From Progne subis subis (taxonomy: Eukaryota; Chordata; Aves; Passeriformes; Hirundinidae), in NCBI GenBank assembly GCA_022316685.1, contig JAKJHU010000075.1, positions 1,488,001 to 1,552,000 of the forward strand: a stretch of DNA of 64,000 bases, in the 5' to 3' direction. Shown in pieces: positions 13,656-27,681 of the stretch (its first letter is position 1; each line of letters begins with the position of its first letter). Both the position numbers and the translations under genes were made by a program. The notes under the pieces were generated by a model. That model saw nothing but the letters and a program-made list of their open reading frames with translations. It searched no databases and was not told the origin of the DNA.

Positions 13656-13999
13656 ATCTGTAATGTATTGAACATAATTTCTGTAATTCTGTAATGTAGA
13701 AAATCTCTGCTTTGAGACTCTTAAGGATGGATGTTGCATTATTGATTTGATAAGTTAATCATTAATTCACATTAAATTTTATACTGCACTTGTACAATGT
13801 GAAAACTATCAGGATTAAAGTTAATTCAAGACATCATGAAAAAAAGGTTGTATGTTAAAAAAATAAACTTCTTTCATACATGCATTGGATAATCTGTGAT
13901 ATTTATCTATTTGTTGCCCTAGGCTAGGGATAATGGGAAGCTGTTTGTTCAGCACTTACGTATAACCTGACCCTTCAGCATGCTTAGGTTCCATGAGGT

Positions 14000-15805
14000 G
14001 GGGTAACTGTGATGGGACCCCTACCTGGAAGGGATCACTGCAGTTCAATGCTTGTTGCTTGCAAATAAAAGTTATCCTGCATTTTAAAGGGGACTTTTTA
14101 AGACTGAACATGCTTTGTCAAAGCTTTTAAGAAGGAAGAGACATGAATACATAAAAAGAATATAGTTTATTAGTCCCGTGTAATGGAAATATATGGTAAA
14201 TAGTGATCTGTTTCTCTGTCCAGCTGTACTACTTGAAGGAGTAAGGATCACTCATATGAGGATTTATGGGATAAACTCCAGGGCTGCAATTTCAAAGCAC
14301 TAAACAGAATTGTTAAACAATACTATTTTCCATGTCTCCAACCAGCACTTTTTACCACAGTACAAGAAACAACAAGCTGAAAACATGCCTGTCTCTTTTT
14401 CCTCCACATGACAAACGTACTTATATACGTTTAGAAGAAAAGGACATACTCTTTTAAGTAGAGAGATGCATTAAGGAGGAGAGATTCACATGAAAAATGA
14501 AAAAGAGAACAGCCTTTTTTTAATTGTTTAAATTTCTTTTAATCCTAAGGTTAAATAAAAAAACTCTATTGAGTCTTAATAATTGTGTGGACCAGGATCC
14601 TTTTATGGTATTACAGGTAGAACTTCCGTGTCTTGTAAGTCATCCTTGCAAAGTAGGAGTGTAGCATGTCTCAAACTTATAAACAACCTGAAAACCAGAG
14701 GTGTAGCCTGTTACTTCTAGCTGTGACTATTCCTGTAAGTCACCATCAAAACTTGCAGCAGAGATATCAGAGATCATACAGGTTTTGTACTGCTTCATGG
14801 ATTGTACCTGAAAATCAACTCTCCCTCACTGGGTTAGCATTACACTTGGAGAATTTTGGAGAGTGAAAATTTGAACATTATGACAGCCGCAGCCATGATT
14901 TCTTGACTATTTTTCTGAACTTCTTAAGCTAGATTCTCTATCTAAACTTTTCAAATTAAGGTGCTAGCAGAACTTAACAGCATGAGAGAAGAGCTTTGTT
15001 GGAACTTGAAAGAAAACCACAGTGTGAAGCGAAAGCAATGTGACACCGCAGAACCACCACAAACGTCCTTTCATTACTTCTATTGTCCTCTCTCCTTGAA
15101 GCACTTCAAAACCATATCTACTCCCACAGTTTTTGTGACTGTACCCTTAGTTTAAAGCAGAAACAGAAAATATTGTGTTTGTCTCATCCACAGTCATTGC
15201 CAAATCTTGAGATGTAACCTAAGGGTTTTTTCTTCTGTCAAGTACAAGTATTATGTTCATATTCTAGCTAGTAAACAATGCTCCCTCAGGTAAAGGAAAA
15301 AAATTTCTGGATTCCTGTCTAGGTTTCAGATCTGGATCACCTATTTTATTACAAAGGGTTACATGTTTATTTCAAACAGAGAAGCTGAACAAATGCTTTA
15401 TTTTTAATTATGTTAGATAGGAAAATCTTAGAAGTTTGACAAAGCATTATGCTTTACTAGAAGAAAAAGAGCAACCTGAAACTTTACAAATAATGAATGC
15501 CGCAGTGCAACTCCCAATAGAAAGTCTGAGTATAGGGCACAGGCAGATCAGATTAGGTTTATCTTTGATCAAGAGCCAAAAACATCAGGAGATAATGATA
15601 GTAATTTTGTATTCTTTTATTTTCATAGAGAACATGAGATAAGCATTGGAAACAATTATTATTTATATTATATGAGGAATTCATTATTAAATTATTTAAA
15701 ACAAAGCTAAGACTGAGTGAAATAAAATTGGATACTGTTCTGCCATTCTTACTCTTAATAGTCAATTAATTATGTTCTATTATTCCATTATTCAACCTGG
15801 GGAAA

Positions 15806-15837
<32 letters not shown>

Positions 15838-17340
15838 ACCCCAACCCAAAAAAACTGCTCAAAACCTTTAAATTAAGTATAGTTTAATGCCTGGGCACAA
15901 GTCCACTTTTAATGCTGCAATTCACTTCAACAGTTTTGGATCATTTCAGATACAGTAACTGAATCTCCTGTCACGTAAATACAGTATGAGGTCACAAAGA
16001 TTCAGTTTCCATTCCAGTGTAAACTTTCAAATAGAGACAACTTATGGGTTTTTTTTAATTGATTTCTTTTTTCTTAATTAATGCATTCCAATCTGTGCTG
16101 CAACGAAAAGAGTCCAAAGGTGAACCTTACCTATCTTTCTATCTTTACAGAACTGTTACTACAGATATCTATAGATATCAAGGTGATAGGATCCTACTTT
16201 GGGACTGGAAGCAGGGATAGCTAGAAATTTGAACATGAACTTTCTATTGCTTGCCTTTTTTTCGTTTTGTTTTATTATGTTTTGGTTTGGTTTTGATTTT
16301 TTGTATGCTGACAGTTACATTTTTTTTTTCTCCAAGTATGGTCCATTTTTAATAGAATTTCTGCAGAAAGCCAAAATTTTATTGAGAAAAAGAGAAAAGG
16401 GGAACCAGATCAGAATCTTTGTATTCTTCATTAATGATTAGGGAGAACACAGTGGTGGAAGTTCACAACTGTTTCTGTAAGTGAACACATATATAAGGGG
16501 GGATTTTGTGAGAGACTATGATTGGAACTTCATGATTCTGTTACAGGTGGACTGTTAATTGACATTGAAAGAAACTTACTCAAATCAGTAATATTCAAGT
16601 ATATGTTCTGCACACTGTGTGCTCAATCTATATTTATAAACATTGAAATGACAGGTGGAACATTTATCTCTCACACTAATGTATTCATACCTGATTTAAA
16701 AAATTCTCTGCAATTCAGGAAAGAAAGCAGAGTTCTTTGTACACGTAGCAAGAGTCAGAGTCATCTTTGGGCCAATAGAAAATGTAAAAGCTAAAACCTA
16801 CATTTTGCTTCTCTCACGAAGTTTCTGACCAGTGTATTCAGTTAATTCAATGACCTTTCTATCTTCATTCTTATAAAGCTCATCAATCATCATTCATTTT
16901 TTGCTAGAATATATTCAGCCAACTGTGGTTTCTCTCATACTCATTTGCCTTCCCATGGTCCCACACTTTCTTTTGTTCTTTAAACCACATGGACTTCCTT
17001 CCTCAACAATGACAACTGTTTCCTTGTCCCCATCCGTCTACTACTCTCTAAGACTTCCCCTCAGAGAATGTGCATCTAAGAAACTAATCTTTTAAATTTT
17101 TGACACTATGACCTTTACTGACATTTGGAAGGCTTGACATCTCTCTCTGAGAGTCATATCTCAGCATCCTATGCACTCAGGCTGTAATTCTCATCAGCAT
17201 GCTCAGCTTTAGCTTATCGCAGTTGAGATCAGTCAGGAACAAGGCAAAAGAGTTTGGGGAGAAACAAACACAGCTTGAAACAAAAATAAAAATTCCTACA
17301 ATCTGCAGAACAGGCAGTAACATGGGTTAACGATCTGCAT
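14000..17340. other. Unannotated intron block
   Basis: Unique AT-rich sequence. It contains an A-rich run at about 15802-15835 and a 16-bp perfect palindrome, GATATCTATAGATATC, at 16164-16179. No gene or mobile element is recognised. Confidence 0.6.
15802..15836. repeat. A-rich tract
   Basis: About 20 A followed by GAAAA units. Confidence 0.93.
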
Positions 17341-17540
17341 TCATGGAATCACAAGAAGACAGGGCTTGAGTTTGAAAGGACCTGGCCCTCTGACCCCACC
17401 ATGGGCAGGGATGCCTCCCAATTAGCTCAGGTTGCTCATCAGGACCCCATCCAACCTGGCCTTGAACACTTGCAAGGATGGGACATCCATAGAATGGAAC
17501 ATTCACAGAAATTTTTTCATTCTGTCAGTGTATTTTTGAC
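17341..17540 (-). mobile_element. CR1 LINE 3' fragment
   Basis: Read on the + strand it begins with a reverse-complemented CR1 tail, CATGGAATCACAAG. It continues with the CR1 3' untranslated signature CCATGGGCAGGGATGCCTCC and later CCAACCTGGCCTTGAACACT. It is about 200 bp long and 5'-truncated, with its far edge fading out near 17540. Confidence 0.88.
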
Positions 17541-17714
17541 CTGACACTGACAAGTGTCTGTATATATACAGACATGTGCAGGTAGATATATATTTTTTAG
17601 ATCTGTGTATGAATATGTATGTGCTTATCTAAAACAATCTTTTCAGACAGGCTGACATTTCTTATACCTCTAGCCTTTCATTTTGTCATATGGGTGCTCA
17701 CATGCTCAAGTTGT

Positions 17715-17772
17715 TTCTTGTCTATACACTCATTCTTGTCTATACACTATCATTCTTGTCTATACACTATCA
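17715..17772 (+). repeat. Short tandem repeat, 20-bp unit, three copies
   Basis: The unit TTCTTGTCTATACACTATCA occurs twice perfectly (17733-17752 and 17753-17772) after an 18-bp first copy lacking AT (17715-17732). Confidence 0.95.
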
Positions 17773-17779
17773 TTCTCCA

Positions 17780-20700
17780 TAGAGGCTCCTACTCTTGCCT
17801 CCTCATGAATTTTGATTTTTAGCTTGTTTTGTTCCTTATTGTCCAAGATACTACTGTCAAAACTGTGTGTCCCAGGTACTGATTCAGCCATGTTACTTTA
17901 CCATCAGTTTAGTACCTTCTGTTTTGATGTTCCCTGAGTTTCAGCTTCCCAGGGTTCCTTTGAACAGCCTGTATGGTGATACTTCACTCCTGCTTCTTCC
18001 TTCATCTTGTCATTGTCTCATTGCTGCCATTTTCCAAACATAAATCCATTTTTTGTATTTAACCCTCCTACCTAGAACAATGCTCAATGTTTCTGGGCAA
18101 GGTCACTTCAGGCTAAAAGACAGCACTTCCAAATCAATGAAGTCTGAATTTTTGTTATTTCAGAATGTCATATGTCGAGGAATTTAAATATAATGTTACT
18201 AAATGATGGCATCAGTTTTTGATCTTTTAATGCTAGGCTCTTGAAGTGTTTAGCTACTTTTGAGATGAGATTAGATTTTTGGCTTGTATTCATACAGAAT
18301 CTAACAGAGCAGACTTCTTATATAAGACACCAGTCTGTAGCGGGAGACAGAGGAAAGAATGCAGTATGTCACTTCATTTTCTTATAAATTGATTGCTTTA
18401 GCACAGCTGTTTCAAAACTAATGACTAATTTCAGCTTTGGATCCACCATATATAATAATATAGTAAGTATTAAAAGCTTCAGGGAAAAATTCTAAATGTT
18501 AGTTTCATGTTTTTTTGGCTTATAAACATTTGGGACAGTTGTCTAATAATGAATTATGGTTTTAAAAGCATGCTCTATAATATTTATATATAAAGTTGAT
18601 AAATTAGTTTAATTTTAACCAACTATCATTCACTGGTAATCAATTAGTCATCTGTGAGGTATGGATAATTATCATTATTTACGTTTTAGCCTAAATTCTC
18701 TAACAATTAAAAAAGGCAGTATTTGAATAAGTGTCCCTGGAGGGAATATTTCAGTGCTTAGCTCTGCATTTAATTACTACAAATTTCTTTTGAGTTCACA
18801 GTTATTCACTAGTGATATTTTATTTACAGATAAATGTATAATACAGTGAGGAAGGAAAGAGGCATTAGCAGGCTCAAAATGTAGTATTTGGTCCTTTCTC
18901 ATGTGTTGATAATTAGCCTATTAATTGATTATCTGTCTATTTATTTGCTTTATAAGCTTATTTTTTGGATTTTGCCTGTTGGAGAGTGGTGTAGTTCAGA
19001 TGGATTCCTGGTGCTGAGTAACAGTCCTTATAATTATGAAGGAGTTTAGGGGAGAGCACATGCTTATCCAGCTTGATGAATTCCAGCCTAAGTCCTCTGA
19101 CCCATTCCAAGAGGCCACAGAAAGGCTTTGTCCCACCTGCAGTGTGAAAATGAGGCACTGTCATCATGAATGGCAAAGTCTCCCTACCAAGATTTGATGA
19201 GTTTGCAGAGTGCTTGGCATTACACTTTGAAAGGAATTAGCTCTCTAGGATAAACAGTTTTTGTGAACCTTCTTGAAAAAGTGCTTAAAAGAAATGTGCT
19301 GGTCCATAGACCTAAATGCATTGATTTAATAATTTAGACCTTTGTCATTAATTTAGACTCATTTCACAAATTTCACAGGCATACAAATATTGCAAATATG
19401 AGTGTGAAACTGCTAATACAAAAATGTGCTTGAAATGTAAAGCTGGAGTCACTGTAATAGTTGTCTGTAATCCTTTCCAGGCCATAAACTGTGCTTTTAC
19501 TGATCCTGTTGCAGCTAGTGATACTGCAGTAGCATATTGCAATATTTCAATGTAGTATGCCTTGTAATAATGCATAGCATACAGTATCATATCTATTTTG
19601 GTGTACAATTATTTATAGTGGCACCCTGCAGTATTTTTGGGATACAACCAGTATCTACTGTAGCACTTTCCAGCTGGGCTCAATGCCACACTTTCTGCCT
19701 TGGGAGCAGTTGATGTTCAGGAGTTCAGACAGGAATTTATTCTTTGCTTTTACTTCTCCTGTGGCCGGAGGTTAGCTCCTTTCCTGATGTTCATAACCCA
19801 GCCCCAGTCCAGGCTGCAGTCTCTGGAAGAGTGGCAAGTGCATTATAAAGTAAAGCTCTCTGGGCAGCAGAGCCAACAAAGCTACAAACAGAGCAGCTTT
19901 TTCCTCAATTACCGCTCTGAATAAATATAGTTTCTTCTCATGCTCCGTGGGTTCAGTTTTCTCTCCTTGCTATGCTTTCTTGAAAACCTGTGGATGTCCT
20001 CACTACCTCTTCCTTTGCCTAGGCTGCCAGCTGGGCAAGCAGCTGGGCAGCACAGGGATGTGTCCAGGGTACGTGGATGTTTCAGCATTGAGTCAGCTCA
20101 ATTCACACCTTGGTTTTCCTTCTCAACAGGATCAGAGCTCTCGCTCCCCCGTTCAGCAAGAAATTTTAATGGAATTTGTAGGACTTCAGCATATATAAGA
20201 CTTCTGTCTCTATTTCTTTAAAGTTAGACATTCAGTTTGCAGCTATTGTAGATCTGGAAGACAGCTGCATGGAGGCAGTCAGGTCAATGTTAGAGAGAAG
20301 GTTGAATTAAATGAAACCCTGTTGGAAGCAAGGGTTTTTTTCACTATCTACAGTATATTATCTCCCTCTAGAATGCCAAAAAAACCCTACTTTTGTACTC
20401 CCCCCTCTCCTCTTTCACCAGCACAACTCTACACAGTTAGTTGAAACCATTTTTTTCCAGGGAGCAGCTGTTTAAAATATTTCCGTAATTTCTGAATTTT
20501 TCTGAATGACCCAGTACTTAAGAGACAGGTGTTCTAAGGATAATCACCTGATAAGGATAAGGATAATTCTACAGCTGTAGTTTGCTTATCCAGAAAAGTA
20601 AGCAAGCTATAATACCATGCAAACAAAATACTTTTTTCACTGAAGTGTGACTTACCCTTTACTCTTTCTTATTAGCTTTTAGTTTTTGTTTTGTTGGTTG

Positions 20701-23411
20701 TTTTTTATTTTGTTTTGGTTTGGTTTGGTTTGGTTTGGGTTTTTTTGTTTTGGTTGTAGTTGTTGTTGTTGTTGTTTAATCCATGCCTTGGAAATTCATC
20801 CTTCAAATCCAAGTTATCTGGAAAAACTAAACATTAACATTTCTAAAACTAAGTTGCTTAGTTTTCAGAGGGGCTACAAGACTTTCAACAGTTATAAGCC
20901 TAAAGAAAATAGTGTAGGCTCTAGAAACTTCTGAGGAAATTATCACTTAGAGAAGTTTTGTGAGTAATTTCAGGTAGTTTGAGAGCTCATTAATAGGAAA
21001 TATGGTTCTGTTTCACTACTTGCTTCATGATAGTTATCCACCTCCTCACTGGTGCTGGCTGTTACAATCATGCCCCTTGGAGAAGGATTTGCTTTCAGTA
21101 GGATTAATATTTTGATGTACTTGGCCATATGCCCCCACATGCTGCTGTGCTGATGGAAGGGTGAGAGCAAGAATGACCCTTTTAACAATGGCATGTTCTG
21201 AAGTTATTTTAATAACTTTTGAAATTAAGTCACTAGCTGCCAAAAGAGAAAGAAAAAAAATAGTAAGGCAGATAAAGCTAAGAGTTTTTCTCTGTCTGGA
21301 GAAATGAGCTTAAACAGAGTCCTTCCTCTGCTCTGGAAAACAGTGTGGGTTTTTATAATGAAGGAGCCTTTTCTTGAATTTCAGAACCAGTCTCTCAGTC
21401 ACATACCACACACTGACTTTGGTATCTAACTCCTCTCTTTAAAATTGCATCTGCCATAAATAAAAGATGCGAGGATGCCATAAACTCTATCTGTATCAAT
21501 TCATTTCTTTCTCACCAAGGAACTAACCCCACCCTGGAGTCCAGACCTTGCTGAGAATTCAGGAGCTGTAGCAGTATCATTCTGTAGTGCCATGGCAGGC
21601 CAGGTAAGGAAACCTGCATTCATAATTCAGTTTCCTGAACACAAGTATAATACTCATCCCATAATGAATACATTCCCAGTTTTCATGTGAAATAAGTGGT
21701 GTCAGTAAATGAGAGCAATTGTTTTGTTATTTGAAGTTGAGCAAACCTTTGGCCGTATACATAACTTTAAAATAGAAGGGAAGAAAGACATTCATAGTAG
21801 AAATTGTCACATCAGTTCAAAATAAGTAGATAGAATGACATTAAATGATCAGTTTTAATGAGTAAGTAACGTTAATTTGCATCTGTTTTGCTAATTGGAT
21901 AATGTTTGTCCAAAGAGATACGGTCACACACCTTGGCATGAGATTTGCTGAAGACTGGAAGCTGTTGTAGAGTTACTGTATTCCCTCTTTTTTTTCAATC
22001 ATTTCATGTAGTATCAGCTGACTTTTCATTTTTTGTTAGCAAATTTCTCTCCTTCTAATATCACATTAGTGAAAATAGTGATCTATGTAAGTGCATTTTG
22101 AAGTGCTAAAGAGACTTAGGGAGTCAGGATTACCTTGTAGTGATTCCACAGAATGTTGCTTTTGGCATGAAGACTGCTTGGCGATTTCTGACCCTTCAGC
22201 ATCTCGCTCTTCCCCCTCTGAGTCACAGCTCATCAACTCCTCATTTTTTTCTGCTACAAGTGCATGTGGAGATGTTGCAAACTAGATCTCTTATACACGC
22301 TTAAAGGATAATTCTTATTCTCTACTTTGTTGCAGAGGTTTAGCCCACACCTGGCTTACAGTGTAGCTGCACAGAGTGGTGCCAGCTGGATTAGAGTAGT
22401 GGCGAGGGCAAACCCATATTTCTTAAACTGGCCTTGCCATGGTGGTCAGAAAGTGACAGTATCATATTAGAGACTACAGGACTCCTCATATTCAGTGTTT
22501 GTATTAGTTGTATATAACCCATCCCATTCAATGAGGAGAATTAAGGTGTAAAGGCTGCCAGGACGTTTCCAGTGCCTGTTCCCACCCCATGAAAACCAGC
22601 AAGTCCCAGTACATAAAGAGTGGCTGCGGAAGGCTTCTGGGTACTGCCCTGAGACCAGTTTTGTATTGCCTCATGAAAGAGAGTTAAGCCAGTATTTCTT
22701 TTCTTTTTCTTTTATAGATGATAAACTGAAACACTCAGTGCTATGAAGTAGTAGCATAGTATGGCAAAGGCCATACTATAAACATTACTCCTGGGAATAA
22801 AAGTCAAAAAATAACTTATGTGAAAAACTTGCTCTGTAGGGTTTTTTTCTACCAGTCTGTGCTCAAAATAATGCATCTCTCACAATGATTTCTTCATTTT
22901 TTTGTTTTCTGGATGTTATCACTCAGGAATATATCTTCCTTAAGACCAATAAGAAAGTAACATGGTAAACCTGTTCCTTTTAAAAGCATGCTCACTGTAC
23001 CTTGTGCACTGTGCTCTTTTCAGAATCTTTAGAAGGAGTAGCAACTCTTGTTATGCTTAAGTGTTTTTTTTACAAGAGAATTGGGATTTGCTGGGATTTC
23101 TCTGTGTGGGTTAGGTTAGGCATATGAATTTTGTTTTCAAAAAACAGTTTTTCTTCCAGACAATGACTTATTCCTTGAACAAACAGCAATACTAGCAGGG
23201 TAGAGGAAATGGCTAGCAATGAATAAATGTATTGGAGGAGAACATTTCGCCTTTTACATATGACAAGTGTTAAATACTAAGATATGTCTAAAGGCAGTTG
23301 GCACAGTCAGGCTGGTACAGTGCTAGATTTTGGATTTAATAATGCTAGTAACACACTGATGACTTCTTGTTGCTACATAGTGCTTAGTCTAAAACAAGGA
23401 CTTTCTTTACT
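17780..23411. other. Unannotated intron block
   Basis: Unique intronic sequence with a GGTTT/TTG simple repeat at 20710-20777. A patch at 19680-20150 is somewhat GC-richer, but no family is recognised and its reading frames carry no known domain. Confidence 0.6.
20710..20777. repeat. GGTTT and TTG simple repeats
   Basis: About five TTTGG units, a T run and then six TTG-type units. Confidence 0.88.
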
Positions 23412-23510
23412 CTTTCTCCAATCTTCTTTTAAATTGAGTTTCTATTGGATGTACTAATTAGGAAACCCATACTCTGTATCCTCAAAAGAATTAGTTCACT
23501 CCAGCTAAGT
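23412..23510 (+). repeat. Dispersed repeat, copy A
   Basis: The segment runs from CTTTCTCCAATC to CACTCCAGCTAAGT and has a diverged direct copy at 26700-26802, roughly three quarters identical by eye. It runs straight into a CR1 3' fragment, so both copies may be a CR1-subfamily internal segment that I do not recognise. Confidence 0.7.
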
Positions 23511-23870
23511 GAGTTTGTTTAGCCTTGTGAAAGAAGGCTTAGGGCAGACCTTATCATCATGTTTCAGTATTTAAAAGGTGACTACAAAGAGGATAGAGAC
23601 TTCTTTTTACAAGTAGTCCAATGGAAAAATGAGGAGTAATGGGTACAAGTTACTGCTGGGGAGATTCTGATTAGACATAAAAGGAAAATTTTTCACAATC
23701 AGCGATTGGAATAATCTCCTCAGGGAAGTGGTGTTGGACTCCCCAGTGTTGGACAGTTTTAAGATTCTGCAGGTCAGGGTGCTGGACCATCCTGTCTAGA
23801 CTGTGCTTTTGCCAGGAAAGTTTGGAACACGTGATCCTGAGCTCGTGTCCAACCTGGCTGCTGGTGCTTA
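23505..23870 (+). mobile_element. CR1 LINE 3' fragment, old
   Basis: The stretch starts with a degraded LFSLEKRRL-coding segment (TTTAGCCTTGTGAAAGAAGG). It passes through the ORF2 end (CAGACCTTATCATCATGTTT) and the characteristic CR1 3' UTR text GTGCTTTTGCCAGGAAAG, and stops near CCAACCTGG at about 23860. It is diverged and non-coding. A repeated segment that also occurs near 26700 abuts its left edge. Confidence 0.82.
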
Positions 23871-24599
23871 AGACAACAGCTGGAGTTAAACCATGAAAGT
23901 GAGAAAACACATTTTTTAAAATTATTGTATTATGGGAAATGAAACCACTTTAACTTCTTTGATTGGTAATGTCAGAAAATAAAAAAAGCCCTACAAAAAA
24001 GATCAAAGTCTTGATCCTTACACTGAGTTATCCGTAGCAAATGAAAGCCCAAATAACCACATTAATATTGTAGTCTTTGTTAATTAAAAGCTGGATTGGG
24101 AGAACAAATGCTTCATTTCAGTTTCCTTTACAAACAATGAAGGGGTGAAATCCTACCTAAATCAAATCAATGGCTAAACTCATAGAAATCACAAGTTGAT
24201 AATTTAGAAGAATAAAGGTTCCTTTGATGTCTGACTTTTAAAGTGCCTACAAAAGAGCAGCATTTCCAAAGACAGCCATTGGACCATTTCTGGTTTTTAC
24301 TTCTCACATTTTGCACGTAAGAAGTATCCCCAAGGCTGCAAAAAAAGATTTGTGAGAAATAAAACCAGACTCTCTGGTGAGAGACCAGTTGTCTCTGTTG
24401 GTCTCATTTATGTGAGATGTGATTCTGCTGTAATATATGATTACACATGTGCTGGCAGATGGAAATGTTTTACTAAATGGAAGAATATAGCTGATATCAT
24501 AGGGATCATTTGAGATTTATTAGAAAGTTATCTGGTGCAGACTTTTTTCCCTGTAAAATGAACCCACACAAAGTCCTGCTAAATTATTTACTGAGAGGC

Positions 24600-25340
24600 T
24601 TTTTCCTCTGATGAAGTCTAATTTCTAACTCCCATCTTCCTTCCTTAGAATTTGGTCTTTCTCTTTCCTGACACCCAGTGTCTATCTCCTTGCCTGCTCA
24701 GATCCTTTTCCAGTTGTACATGCTCAGCATGCATGTCCTGAGATTAGTATTTTCCTGCTTCACATCTGTATTTATTCTGACCTTTTCCTTTGGTTCCCAG
24801 ACTGCTGGACCTCCATGGATGCTCAAGTATATTTGGTAAGCCCCTGCCATCCCACAGACCACTGTTCTGATCAGGACTCTGCCCTCTCAGGTCTCTTGCC
24901 CTATTGGTTCTACCCTGCAAGGCTTTATTTTCTCAGCTGTTTACCCTACACCGTAATTCCCATTTGTATGTTCTCATCTCACTATACTGACTTTTCCTTG
25001 GTCCTTCTTCTGCTGTTTCTTCTTCCCAAAATCTTATCTTTCCACCATCTCCACCCCTTTTTCGTTCCTGGGGTCATCATTTCCAGTATCTGCGTTGTTA
25101 TTTTACTCTCTTATTTGAGAGTCGCTTCTGATTGTACTTTCAGAGAGGCTTCCAGCTCACCCATCTCCCAGTCTCAGCACCTTTTTCATTGTGACTCTTT
25201 GCTTGCTCTGCTTTTCCAGTTATCCATCCCCATTTCTTCCCAGCACCTCCTTCCAATCTAGCATCACCAGGAGCATTTTTATCCATTGCTAGTCTACCTA
25301 ATTCCATGTACTTGTCATACTCCTTTCTCTGTTTCTAACT
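24600..25340. other. Pyrimidine-biased block
   Basis: About 740 bp with marked C/T excess on the + strand, many TTCC, CTTC and TCTC words and few purine runs. A 148-codon open frame (24815-25261) in it is explained by the low frequency of purine-containing stops; its Leu/Ser/Phe-rich peptide has no domain. Confidence 0.6.
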
Positions 25341-26699
25341 TACTTCATTTCAATTTTCAATTGAACTTCCCTGTGCTAATAATGTGTTCTCAAGGGGAGA
25401 CAAACTCTGCTTTTAGAGCTGGAATATGACCCTGCCTTAGGTCATCAGGTGGGAGAAGTCATTACAAGGATATTGTAGGTGAGTTTGAGAAGCCCTGACC
25501 TGTACCATGATAGTGCATGTCCAATCTGGTCAGCTGGGAGTCTGGAGGTCAGCTAGTATTGTCAGTCTTCAGAATTTTTAGTTGCAAAACTGTGAGGTAC
25601 AGTTTTTTCAGATCTTGTTTGAATTTGGAAGGACTGGCAGCGAAAGGCAAAAAGGCAAAGTGTATACTGGGCACAAAAACATCTCCTGCCAAATTTAAGT
25701 CCAGATTTCAAAGCACTGAGGCAGCAGAGCATGACGTTTTGTCATTAGTGACAGCATATTTCTGTAACTTGTTTTGTGAAATTAGCTGGTGGTTTTATCT
25801 GACATTTCTATAAAAATGAAAATTAAATAAAATCAGGCCAAGGAAATATTGCAGCTGGAAAATTTAAACTGATATAACTGAAGTTTGACATTGCAGTATG
25901 TGAAATAAGGATCTAATAATGGGAAATGTCAAATACGCATAATCAGAGATGAAACTGCAATCCCTGCTGATATGAGTAACAGCTTCAAAAAGTCTGAAAT
26001 ATGTTCTAAATAGTTGAGGGTAAGTTATGAACTGAGTTACATCTCTCAAAATTATCTGTTTCTTAGCATTCAACTAATGGCTGGATTTAGCCCTTTCTGT
26101 ATAGCTAAACTACTTTTAGAAACTTGCTGCAGGCAGATGTTATAAACTCTCTGCTTTCTAAGGCCAGGTATGACCACAGTAATTGCAGAATCTGACCTCA
26201 TGCAAGAGAGACTGCAACATTTTGCATACTAATTCTTTTATTTCACCTGTAACTCACAGAGGAACAGGAGGATAGCTGTTGGTGTGCCTGAATCTGGCTA
26301 TCCGTATGCCAGGATTCCAAATGGCTGTTTCCTGGGTTGGATTCAAGAGAAGAGGTCAAACCTAATGGCCCTAATGACAAGACTGTATCTTAATGGAAAC
26401 ACACCACTAGCAAAGCATTCCAATTAACAGGGGATGTTCTGAGCTGAAATAAGTGGTTTCAAGTGATGATCAGCCTGGTGTAAAATTATAAACCCCATTG
26501 TTATTATCAAAATGACTAATTACAGCTCTGATGCAGAATAGCACACCGTTTTTTTTGAATCTGGGGGACTGAACTGAAAATGCATTTAGCCTTATGCAAG
26601 ACCTCTAGGGAAAAATGAAGAGCATGCAACTTTTAGCTTGTATTTTTATTTAATTGGGGCATTATTTCAGTACAAAGAGTGATGTAGTATTTCTTTCCC

Positions 26700-26802
26700 C
26701 TTTCTCCAGTCTTTTTTAAAATTGTGCTTCTACAGGATATCCTAATTAGGGGATCCATACTGTATACCCTTAAAAAATTTAAGGATTTCACTCCAGCTAA
26801 GT
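26700..26802 (+). repeat. Dispersed repeat, copy B
   Basis: Direct copy of 23412-23510, ending CACTCCAGCTAAGT. It is followed after about 18 bp by an A-run (about 26821-26844). Confidence 0.7.
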
Positions 26803-26820
26803 ACCATTTTTGACTGTGGG

Positions 26821-26844
26821 GAAAAAAAAAAAAAAAAAAAAAAA
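26821..26844. repeat. A24 tract
   Basis: A pure A run following the repeat copy B. Confidence 0.92.
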
Positions 26845-27681
26845 GCACAATTTAATGGAGGAGAGAAAACCGGGCAGCCAAGCTATTCAGAGAAAACTAA
26901 GAACTAGGCATAAGTTTTATATAAGCATTGTAATTCATGTAGGTGGTTCTGTCTTTAGAGTTTTCTAACACTGTAGAGGACTAAATTATGTTAATTTCTT
27001 TTGTACTTATGTGTAAAGCAATCCACACACATTTTAAGGCTCTATCTTCCTTTTGCCTTACAGCTTTCATATCAAGCAAGTAAATGTTAAAAGCAGTTAA
27101 AAGCAAGTCTGAATCTGTCCTCTCCATTAATGGATATTTAATTTAAAGCTCTCTGAAACTTTCATCCCCGTTAGCTCAGCCCAGGAGCCCTGAACCACAA
27201 TTGCCTGATGCCAAATGCTGGCAGACTGTCCTGAAAAAAGAGTGGCAGTTCTTCCACCCCTGATTAGACTCCTCAGTCAATGCTGAATGAAGCAAAATAA
27301 ATCAGATTTCTCTATTTAGTAGAGTACATTAAATAGGTAAGGCTGAATATGCCTTGAAGCCTTGAAGTTCTTGTTTTGTTGTTGTTTTTTTTTTTATCTC
27401 TCATAAGTGCACTGAAAACATCCTTAATAAATTAAAATCTTGTTCTTTGTCAAAGATCCCAGATGAAGCAGAAAAAGTATGATGCTTCCATAACTGTACA
27501 CTACCCAAAAATTATTTTATTCACTGGAGCTTGGTATCATGCGGAAGATAAAAACTCAAAGAATAGATTGAAAGAAGGTAATAGAAAAAGCTATGTATCC
27601 ATATTATTCACTCATGGTTTACAACATACTTTGAATAGTGCAATCAAAAGTACAGAACATTGTCACTTGTACTGTAAGTAA

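Noticed and set aside
17715..17772. CRISPR-like array
   Set aside because: Three head-to-tail 20-bp units without spacers in vertebrate DNA; a simple tandem repeat.
24815..25261. 148-codon open frame as a membrane protein
   Set aside because: Hydrophobic residues arise from a pyrimidine-rich strand; no conserved motif.
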